NCBI GenBank assembly: GCA_902796565.1
Contig: CADBPP010000141.1
Location: 1 to 12,124 of the forward strand
DNA length: 12,124 bases
DNA from: an uncultured Eubacteriales bacterium
Lineage (GTDB): Bacteria; Bacillota; Clostridia; Eubacteriales; Anaerofustaceae
Direction of reading: 5' to 3'
The notes below the pieces were generated by a model that was not told where the DNA came from, made no database searches, and was given only the letters and a program-made list of their open reading frames with translations. Positions within the stretch are counted from its first letter, which is position 1; every line of letters begins with the position of its first letter. Made by a program: the position numbers and the translations under genes. This document shows positions 6,477 through 12,124 of this stretch, one piece after another.

Positions 6477-8888
6477 ATGAGAATCGCTTTGGCGGGCAAC
6501 CCGAACAGCGGAAAAACGACGCTGTTCAATGCCCTGACAGGCTCCAACCAGTTCGTCGGCAACTGGCCGGGAGTCACCGTTGAAAAGAAGGAAGGAAAGC
6601 TGAAGGGTCACGACGACGTGATCATAACGGACCTTCCCGGCATCTATTCACTTTCCCCCTACACACTGGAGGAAGTGGTCGCGAGAAATTATCTTATCGA
6701 GGAGAGGCCCGACGTCATACTCAATATCGTCGACGGTACGAACCTTGAAAGGAACCTTTATCTCACCACCCAGCTCACAGAGCTGGGCATCCCCGTGGTC
6801 ATCGCCATCAACATGATGGACGTCGTCCGCAAGAACGGCGACAGGATCGACACGAAGGAGCTCTCGGCTCAGCTGGGATGCAGGATCGTTGAGATCAGCG
6901 CTCTGAAGAATGACGGCGTACGTGAGGCCGCTCAGGCTGCCATCGACGCGGCCAAGGGCCCCGTGACGGTCCCGAAGCACAAGTTCTCCGGCCCGGTAGA
7001 GCATACCCTCGCGCACATCGAGGAAGCGTGCCTCCATTCGATGCCGGACGAAAGACAGCGCTGGTACGCTGTAAAGATCTTCGAGAGGGACGAAAAGGTC
7101 CTGGAGATGCTGAAGCTTCCCGCTGATGTGCTCAGCCATATCGAAGAAGACATCTGTGCCGTCGAAAAGGAGATGGACGATGACGCGGAATCCATCATCA
7201 CAAACGAGAGATACATCTGCATAGGAGACATCATCCGTACCTGTTACCGCAAGAAGAACGCCGGAGGTCTCACCGTCTCCGACAAGATCGACCGTGTTAT
7301 CACGAACCGCTGGCTCGGCCTTCCCATCTTCGCTGTGATAATGTTCCTGGTATACTGGCTGGCTATGGTGGCAGTCGGCGCATCCGCCACAGACTGGGCC
7401 AATGACGGACTCTTCGGAGACGGTTTCCATCTCTTCGGGATCGGAACGGCTCAGTATGAGGAGGTGGCCGAAAGCTACGGCGACGCTTCGCTGATCATCG
7501 ACGGATATGATGCATACATCGAGGAACACGGGACCGCCCCGACGGGGGATTTCGAATACGCCGTTGAGGATGAGGAAACGCTGGCCGTGGAATATATGAC
7601 AGCCACCCAGCAGGACTATCAGGACGCACTGAAGACAGTCGCCGAGATAGGCGACGAGCCCGATCCCGCAGATTACGGAGTCTGGGTGCCCGGAGTTCCC
7701 GTCCTGGTGGAAAATCTTCTCAATGCCATAGGTGTTTCGGAAGACGGGGCCGGCGCGGTCATAAGGGGTGTCATCCTTGACGGTATCGTAGCGGGCGTCG
7801 GAGCTGTACTGGGCTTCGTTCCCCAGATGCTGGTGCTCTTCTTCATGCTGGCGTTCCTGGAAGCCTGCGGCTACATGGCCCGTATCGCTTTCGTCCTTGA
7901 CAGGATCTTCCGGAAGTTCGGCCTTTCCGGAAAGAGCTTCATCCCGATGCTGATCGGCACCGGATGCGGCATCCCCGGCATCATGGCCTCCCGTACGATC
8001 GAGAACGAGAGGGACCGCAGGATGACCATCATGACCACGACCTTCATCCCCTGCGGCGCAAAGGTGCCCTTCATCGCGATGATAGCCGGGGCGATCTTCA
8101 ACGGATCCAGCTGGGTCGCCACCAGCGCGTATTTCATCGGCATGGCCGCCATCATAATCTCCGGTATCATGCTGAAGAAGACAAAGATGTTCGCAGGAAA
8201 CCCCGCTCCCTTCGTCATGGAGCTGCCGGCATACCACTGGCCTACTCTCGGAAACGTCCTTCGTTCCATGTGGGAGCGCGGATGGAGCTTCATCAAGAAG
8301 GCAGGCACGATCATCCTTCTTTCCACCATCTTAGTATGGTTCACAAGCTTCTTCGGATTCACCGAGGACGGATTCAGGATGCTTGAAGAGGAAGAACTCT
8401 CCATGTCCATTTTGGCAGTCATAGGAAACGGCATCGCCTGGATCTTCGCTCCTCTCGGATGGGGCAACTGGCAGGCCGCCGTGGCCTCCATCACGGGCCT
8501 TGTGGCGAAGGAGAACATCGTCGGTACCATGGGTATCCTTTACAACAGCGCCGAGGGCGTTTACCAGACCCTGGCGAATACCTTCACTCCGGTGAGCGGA
8601 TATTCTTTCCTGGTGTTCAACCTGCTCTGCGCTCCCTGCTTCGCTGCCATCGGCGCCATAAGGAGGGAAATGAACAACGCCAAATGGACATGGTTCGCTA
8701 TCGGATACCAGTGCGGTTTCGCTTATGTGGTCTCCCTGATGATAAATCAGTTTGGAAACCTCTTCACCGGAAATGTGAACGTCCTGGGACTCATTGCCGC
8801 CTGTGCAGTACTCATCGTTATGCTCTGGCAGCTGTTCAAGCCCTATAAGGAAGCAACGACCCTGGATACCGATGTTAAGGTATCCTGA
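6477..8888 (+). CDS. feoB: Ferrous iron transport protein B (FeoB)
   Basis: Inner-membrane Fe2+ importer with an N-terminal GTPase. The 803 residues show G1 GNPNSGKT (7-14), G2 Thr34 in PGVTVE, G3 DLPG (52-55), G4 NMMD (112-115) and G5 SAL (141-143). A helical regulatory domain follows to about 270, then the first membrane segment (about 282-302). Gate motifs follow: LEACGYMAR with Cys464, GTGCGIPG (494-501), FIPCGAKVPF (523-532), and a late NLLCAPC (715-721). About nine more hydrophobic segments reach residue 787. Between the first membrane segment and the next (about 430) lies a roughly 120-residue stretch. Its middle (321-400) is very acidic: 22 Asp/Glu, one Lys and no Arg. FeoB proteins of about 660-770 residues lack this, so it accounts for the extra length. 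GAGGAG sits 9 nt before the ATG. Confidence 0.98.
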   Translation: MRIALAGNPNSGKTTLFNALTGSNQFVGNWPGVTVEKKEGKLKGHDDVIITDLPGIYSLSPYTLEEVVARNYLIEERPDVILNIVDGTNLERNLYLTTQLTELGIPVVIAINMMDVVRKNGDRIDTKELSAQLGCRIVEISALKNDGVREAAQAAIDAAKGPVTVPKHKFSGPVEHTLAHIEEACLHSMPDERQRWYAVKIFERDEKVLEMLKLPADVLSHIEEDICAVEKEMDDDAESIITNERYICIGDIIRTCYRKKNAGGLTVSDKIDRVITNRWLGLPIFAVIMFLVYWLAMVAVGASATDWANDGLFGDGFHLFGIGTAQYEEVAESYGDASLIIDGYDAYIEEHGTAPTGDFEYAVEDEETLAVEYMTATQQDYQDALKTVAEIGDEPDPADYGVWVPGVPVLVENLLNAIGVSEDGAGAVIRGVILDGIVAGVGAVLGFVPQMLVLFFMLAFLEACGYMARIAFVLDRIFRKFGLSGKSFIPMLIGTGCGIPGIMASRTIENERDRRMTIMTTTFIPCGAKVPFIAMIAGAIFNGSSWVATSAYFIGMAAIIISGIMLKKTKMFAGNPAPFVMELPAYHWPTLGNVLRSMWERGWSFIKKAGTIILLSTILVWFTSFFGFTEDGFRMLEEEELSMSILAVIGNGIAWIFAPLGWGNWQAAVASITGLVAKENIVGTMGILYNSAEGVYQTLANTFTPVSGYSFLVFNLLCAPCFAAIGAIRREMNNAKWTWFAIGYQCGFAYVVSLMINQFGNLFTGNVNVLGLIAACAVLIVMLWQLFKPYKEATTLDTDVKVS

Positions 8889-8911
8889 ATACAGAAAGCG
8901 AGGATCTGAAA

Positions 8912-9091
8912 ATGGCACAGTGGCTTATCGCCAACATCGGCAACATCATCGTCGCCTCGGTGCTTCTGTTATCGGTGATACTGATAATCGGAAAGCTCCG
9001 CAGAGACAAAAAGACCGGAGGGTGCTCATCCGGCTGCAGCTGCGGCTGTGAAGGATGCGGGATGTGCGCCGCAGGCAGGCCAAAGAACTGA
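8912..9091 (+). CDS. FeoB-associated Cys-rich small membrane protein
   Basis: A 59-residue protein translated by hand: MAQWLIANIGNIIVASV at the start, one membrane helix (about 5-27), a basic stretch KLRRDKK (28-34), then a Cys cluster with six cysteines at 38, 42, 44, 46, 49 and 52 (GCSSGCSCGCEGCGMC), ending GRPKN. This matches the small 'FeoB-associated Cys-rich membrane protein' family found after feoB in Clostridia. The positive-inside rule puts the cysteines in the cytoplasm, where they could receive or sense iron leaving FeoB; the exact role is unknown. It starts 23 nt after the feoB stop with GAGG about 8 nt before the ATG. No further gene follows in the operon. Confidence 0.88.
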   Translation: MAQWLIANIGNIIVASVLLLSVILIIGKLRRDKKTGGCSSGCSCGCEGCGMCAAGRPKN

Positions 9092-9100
9092 CCTGCCTGC
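9071..9100 (+). repeat. 9-bp perfect stem-loop spanning the stop codon of the Cys-rich gene
   Basis: GCAGGCAGG (9071-9079) pairs with CCTGCCTGC (9092-9100) around a 12-nt loop that contains the TGA stop. No T run follows, so it is not a standard terminator. It could stabilise the 3' end of the message or slow termination. Confidence 0.55.
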
Positions 9101-9131
9101 GATCCCGACGGCCCGCTCTTCGGCTGTATCA

Positions 9132-9175
9132 TCCTGTCCCCTCATTTCCCTTAACGTATGCCATTCGGGACAGGA
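9132..9175. repeat. 9-bp perfect inverted repeat in the feo 3' untranslated region
   Basis: TCCTGTCCC (9132-9140) and GGGACAGGA (9167-9175) are exact inverted repeats with a 26-nt loop. They lie between the last feo gene and the terminator, in a 173-nt stretch (9092-9264) without a gene. Function unknown; it could be a processing or protein-binding site. Confidence 0.45.
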
Positions 9176-9206
9176 CGGTACAGACCACAGCCTCTTTTCA
9201 GATATA

Positions 9207-9247
9207 AAGACCGCCGCTGCCGGGAAATCCGGCGCGGCGGTCTTTTT
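9207..9247. terminator. Strong intrinsic terminator between convergent operons
   Basis: AAGACCGCCGC (9207-9217) pairs perfectly with GCGGCGGTCTT (9234-9244). The stem continues inside as GCCGG/CCGGC around the loop GAAAT, with one bulged T at 9218. Five T bases (9243-9247) follow on the plus strand, ending the feo operon. On the minus strand the hairpin lies just past the flavoprotein stop (9265) and is followed by TTTATAT, so it may also act there, less strongly. Confidence 0.9.
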
Positions 9248-9264
9248 GTCTGTTTGCTTCAGTA

Positions 9265-10737
9265 TTACCAGTTGAGTCCGTATTCCTCGCGGATCTTCTT
9301 TGCCATAGGAGTCTGTGTGCCGTACTCGTACTCTTCGAGTTCCTTGACCAGCTCGGGATTCGTGTTGTCCTGTCTGGGAAGGGGCACGTCCTGCTCATGG
9401 CAGAGGATGCTCTGGACCTTCTTGATGTCCACGTTGTGAGTGGTTGTCCCGCTCATCGCTGCTACGGCGGCGGCTACACCGGCTGCCTGGCCCGTTCCTA
9501 CGCACTGAGGAATAAGGTTGAGGGCGTCGATGGCCTTGTCGTCAGCGGACAGATGTCTGCCGGGGCACAGAAGGTTCTCTACATTCTTGGGAAGGATCGC
9601 TCTGTAGGGGATCTCGATGGGCACACCGTCATTGTGATGACCGATGCAGCTGTGCCATGCGATGACGTCGTCATGCTGGTTCGCGCAGGCGAAGTCGAGT
9701 CTCGTCATGACATATTCTCCGTCCAGTCTTCTGGAGCAGCGGGCTCCCAGCTGGGGCGCTATATCGTACAGGAAGGCATTTCTGAAGAATATCGGCAGAT
9801 AGTTCTGGCAGAAACGGATGATCCTTCTGATGGAGGTACGAACGATCAGCTCGGTCTTGGTGACGTCCTCCACCTTGCCGCAGTTGTAGCCTGCGAGCCA
9901 GTTGTTGAACCATACTACATCGTTGCGCTCTGTGGGAAGGATGGAAGTGCTGTAGCCGGCAACCTTGACCAGTTCCTGCTTGAAGCTGGTCAGCTCATCC
10001 GGATGCTCGCGGCCCCATCTTGCATAACCTTCGAAGTCGCATCCGCCCATTCTCCAGACGAGAGCGGTCTTATCTGCTCTGGAGGAAGCGTCTCTTGCCT
10101 CGAATGTGGGGGCTCCGGTCTGAACGAAGAGATCTCCGTCACCGGTGGCGTCCACGACGACCTTTGCCATGATGGCTCTTCTACCTTCCTTGGATTCGCA
10201 GATGACTCCCTTGACCACGTTGTTCTCCATGATGGGCTTGGTGCCCCAGCACTGGAACATGGTCTTGATCTTGGGCTCTTCCTGTACCATGAGGTCGAGC
10301 TCGATCTTGAGCTGGTTGGGCTCATAGTACGGTGCTCTGACCAGTCTGTCGGAAAGGGCTCCCTTGTACATCGTGCAGCCGTGGATCAGAGACCATCTGT
10401 CCAGCTTGATGGCAGATGTATCGCCGATTTCATCCAGTCCCGGGCAGATGTACGCTTCAGGCGCGCTCTTGTCCAGTCTTGAGAACCATTCCTCCTGAAG
10501 ACCTCTGACCATCGAATACTTTCTCCAGCTGAGGGCCGGGATCATAACGACGTATCCGCCGGTCACGTCTCCGCCGAAGAAGTCGTACCTTTCAAGTACG
10601 ATGACTTTGTTGGCGCCGGCTCTTGCCGCTGCGATGGCTGCACTGTGTCCTGCGGCACCTCCGCCCACCACCAGCACGTCACAGTCGTCAATGATGGGAA
10701 GCTGCTGGGCTTCCTCAAGATAAACTCTGTTTTCCAT
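9265..10737 (-). CDS. FAD-dependent oxidoreductase, substrate unknown
   Basis: Flavoprotein of the FAD_oxidored type, 490 residues. VLVVGGGAAGHSAAIAAARAG (21-41) is the dinucleotide-binding Rossmann motif, followed by Glu49 in VLERYDFFGGDVTGG, which should bind the adenine ribose. VVVDATGDGDLFVQTGAP is the second FAD contact, and near the C-terminus NLLCPGRHLSADDKAIDALNLIPQCVGTGQAAGVAAA closes the flavin site. There is no signal peptide, membrane helix or iron-sulfur motif, so it is a soluble cytoplasmic enzyme. It lies 81 nt behind pduL on the same strand with no clear terminator between them. The best ribosome site, AAGGA, sits about 21 nt before the ATG, unusually far. Ile codons are nearly all ATC, as in pduL and unlike buk. 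The reaction cannot be named; related proteins act on varied organic substrates. Confidence 0.85.
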   Translation of the reverse strand: MENRVYLEEAQQLPIIDDCDVLVVGGGAAGHSAAIAAARAGANKVIVLERYDFFGGDVTGGYVVMIPALSWRKYSMVRGLQEEWFSRLDKSAPEAYICPGLDEIGDTSAIKLDRWSLIHGCTMYKGALSDRLVRAPYYEPNQLKIELDLMVQEEPKIKTMFQCWGTKPIMENNVVKGVICESKEGRRAIMAKVVVDATGDGDLFVQTGAPTFEARDASSRADKTALVWRMGGCDFEGYARWGREHPDELTSFKQELVKVAGYSTSILPTERNDVVWFNNWLAGYNCGKVEDVTKTELIVRTSIRRIIRFCQNYLPIFFRNAFLYDIAPQLGARCSRRLDGEYVMTRLDFACANQHDDVIAWHSCIGHHNDGVPIEIPYRAILPKNVENLLCPGRHLSADDKAIDALNLIPQCVGTGQAAGVAAAVAAMSGTTTHNVDIKKVQSILCHEQDVPLPRQDNTNPELVKELEEYEYGTQTPMAKKIREEYGLNW

Positions 10738-10818
10738 GTTTAGTTGTTTGATAAACTTTCCTTTCTTTTTATTTTTGCAGTTTTCAGAATCTTTTTTTCA
10801 GTAATACGATTTCAGTTC

Positions 10819-11403
10819 CTATTTAACAACGTAACCTTTTCCTCTTTTTGAGACACCCGCGGCATTGCCTTCGTCGGTGTCGATGTGGGATACCGTCTTC
10901 GCCATCGGACTTCCGGAAAGCCTTACGATGGTATCATCGAAGATCAGTGTTCTCTGGTCGCTCTCCACCTTCATCATGACGGAGTCCCCGTCTTTGACTC
11001 CCAGCTCCTCGGCCAGAAGCGGATTCATGTGGATGTGACGCTTGGCCACGATCACGCCCTTGTCAAGGACCACTTCTCCGACGGTGCCCACGATCTTGAT
11101 GCCCGGTGTGCCCTCGATGTCTCCCGACATCCTGATGGGGACATCCATTCCGATGGTCCTCGCGTCGGTCAGAGACAGCTCGAACTGGTTGAAGTTGCGG
11201 CACGGTCCCATGATGGCCACATTGGTGAAAGTATGTTTCGGGCCGACCACGGTGGCCCTGGTGGTGGACAGATACTGTCCCTTTGTGGGCTGGGCCGGTT
11301 CGATCTTATGGCCCTCACCGAAAAGAATATCCACGGTCTCCTGTGTAAGATGCAGATGCCTGGCCGATACGGCCACATCAAACACCTTTTCCACATCACT
11401 CAT
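10819..11403 (-). CDS. pduL: PduL-type phosphate acyltransferase (phosphotransacylase)
   Basis: Zinc-dependent enzyme that exchanges CoA and phosphate on short acyl groups (acyl-CoA + Pi to acyl phosphate + CoA). The 194 residues hold both PduL repeats: SARHLHL with His16 and His18, FELS with Glu75, RMSGDIEGTPGI (91-102), then AKRHIHM with His123 and His125, and SHIDTDEGNAAG with His173, matching the metal-binding His set of the family. The N-terminus goes straight into the fold and lacks the amphipathic helix that targets some PduL to microcompartments, so it is probably free in the cytosol. AAGGAGG lies 8 nt before the ATG. The gene follows buk by 27 nt, so a butyryl or branched acyl group is a likely substrate. 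Confidence 0.95.
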   Translation of the reverse strand: MSDVEKVFDVAVSARHLHLTQETVDILFGEGHKIEPAQPTKGQYLSTTRATVVGPKHTFTNVAIMGPCRNFNQFELSLTDARTIGMDVPIRMSGDIEGTPGIKIVGTVGEVVLDKGVIVAKRHIHMNPLLAEELGVKDGDSVMMKVESDQRTLIFDDTIVRLSGSPMAKTVSHIDTDEGNAAGVSKRGKGYVVK

Positions 11404-11430
11404 TGCAGTTTTCCTCCTTGTATTATTTCT

Positions 11431-12124
11431 TTATAGATTTTCAAACAGTTTGTGTTCCACTCGGGTCTCGGCGTAGTCGTTGACCTTCTCGTCACCGTTG
11501 AGGACCCTGGTGATGCCTCCAGCGAGGGCTTCCAGCTCCATGGTTCCGGGATAAACCAGAACAGGGGCTATGAATCCCAGACGTTCCTTCATCCATCCCG
11601 TGAACATCTTTGAGTTGGCAACGCCTCCCGTGAGAAGTATCGCGTCTACCTTTCCGTTTACCAGCGTGGCCAGAGCTCCTATGTCCTTGGAGAGCTGGTA
11701 GGCCATTGCCTGGTATGCCAGAAGGGCTTTCTTGTCCCCTTCGGCTATGCGTCTTTCCACTTCTATGCAGTCTCCGGTTCCGAGATGGCCGTTGAGGCCC
11801 ACGTCCTTTCTCAGGACCCTGTTTATCTCATCCTTGTCTCCTGAGGAGAGCACCTTAGTCAGCACCGCGTCCGGCACCCTTCCCGCCCTTATGGGGGAGA
11901 AGCCGCCTTCCTCCGCGGAATATGCGTCTATTATGACTCCGTCCTTTATGCACATGGACCCCGTGCCGCCTCCTATATGGGAGAGAAGGAAGGTGCTGTT
12001 ATAGAAGTCCAGCCCCAGATCCTTCGCCGCCTTCTGGGCGGTGGCCCTGCCGTTGAGAGTATGGGAATGGGCGAGCCTTCTGTAGTCCTTTATACCCGTT
12101 ACCCTGGCGATCTCCAGGATCTCA
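11431..12124 (-). CDS. buk: Butyrate kinase (N-terminus beyond window edge)
   Basis: Acetokinase-family enzyme making ATP and a carboxylate from butyryl phosphate or a branched relative. The reading frame is open to the right edge, giving the last 230 residues of a usual length of about 355. Visible features are HSHTLNGRATAQKAA, then LLSHIGGGTGSMC, the GGFSPIRAGRVPD segment, LVNGKVDAILLTGGVANSK and FIAPVLVYPGTMELEALAGG. The last two are characteristic of Buk rather than acetate kinase. Some Buk homologues prefer isobutyrate or other branched acids, so the substrate is open. It is followed by pduL, not preceded by the usual ptb as far as can be seen. Isoleucine is mostly ATA (12 of 15), unlike the two downstream genes. 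Confidence 0.94.
   Translation of the reverse strand, partial: EILEIARVTGIKDYRRLAHSHTLNGRATAQKAAKDLGLDFYNSTFLLSHIGGGTGSMCIKDGVIIDAYSAEEGGFSPIRAGRVPDAVLTKVLSSGDKDEINRVLRKDVGLNGHLGTGDCIEVERRIAEGDKKALLAYQAMAYQLSKDIGALATLVNGKVDAILLTGGVANSKMFTGWMKERLGFIAPVLVYPGTMELEALAGGITRVLNGDEKVNDYAETRVEHKLFENL

Noticed and set aside
6648..8237. Long open frame (529 codons) on the minus strand opposite feoB
   Set aside because: Its translation is rich in His, Asp and Gly with no domain pattern. It is the codon-position shadow of a GC-rich, highly biased feoB, and has no ribosome site or promoter.
9397..10482. Open frame of 361 codons on the plus strand opposite the flavoprotein
   Set aside because: It mirrors the strongly ATC/GGC-biased flavoprotein gene. 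The translation shows no recognised motif and the real gene on the other strand has full FAD motifs.
10776..11413. Same 10-mer TGCAGTTTTC before both the flavoprotein (10776-10785) and pduL (11404-11413)
   Set aside because: Too short to be significant in AT-rich leader sequence, and its distance from the start codon differs (39 nt versus directly adjacent).
1..12124. CRISPR array, insertion sequence, phage or defence system
   Set aside because: No regularly spaced direct repeats, transposase, integrase or nuclease/toxin genes were found on either strand.

Overview
The window looks like chromosome from an anaerobic member of the Clostridia (Bacillota). The base composition is fairly GC-rich for that group. 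The evidence is the gene order rsmB-rlmN-prpC-prkC (a Firmicutes house-keeping cluster), a clostridial-type feoA-feoA-feoB set with a small Cys-rich FeoB partner, a tRNA-Pro with encoded CCA, strong AGGAGG-type ribosome sites, and a butyrate kinase. No finer taxonomic placement can be supported by eye.

Layout. (1) Positions 1-5481, minus strand: one tightly packed operon read from right to left, made of a uridine/nucleoside kinase-like protein, rsmB (16S rRNA m5C methyltransferase), rlmN (23S rRNA/tRNA m2A methyltransferase), prpC (PP2C phosphatase) and prkC (PASTA-domain Ser/Thr kinase, cut by the left edge). Gaps are 11, 2, -4 and 4 nt, and a good sigma-A promoter lies upstream (5521-5549). 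It couples ribosomal RNA modification with the phosphatase/kinase pair that senses cell-wall fragments. (2) Positions 5599-5752, plus strand: a lone tRNA-Pro(GGG) with its own promoter and terminator. (3) Positions 5805-9247, plus strand: a ferrous iron uptake operon, feoA1-feoA2-feoB plus a 59-residue Cys-rich membrane protein that is easily missed. It has a near-consensus promoter overlapped by two dyads, one of which resembles a DtxR/IdeR iron box. It ends at a strong hairpin that may serve as a shared terminator with the convergent operon. (4) Positions 9265-12124, minus strand, read right to left: butyrate kinase (5' end outside the window), a PduL-type phosphotransacylase and an FAD-dependent oxidoreductase of unknown substrate. 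PduL plus Buk would turn an acyl-CoA into an acyl phosphate and then a carboxylic acid plus ATP.

Most of the window is conserved core sequence. I see no CRISPR array, insertion sequence, phage or defence gene. The points most worth a second look are the PduL-Buk pairing (in place of the usual Ptb-Buk) with an orphan flavoprotein and a sharp codon-use switch between buk and its neighbours, the long acidic extracytoplasmic insert in FeoB, the overlapping operators at the feo promoter, and a nucleoside kinase that lacks the N-terminal TGS/ThrRS-like half seen in many clostridial relatives.
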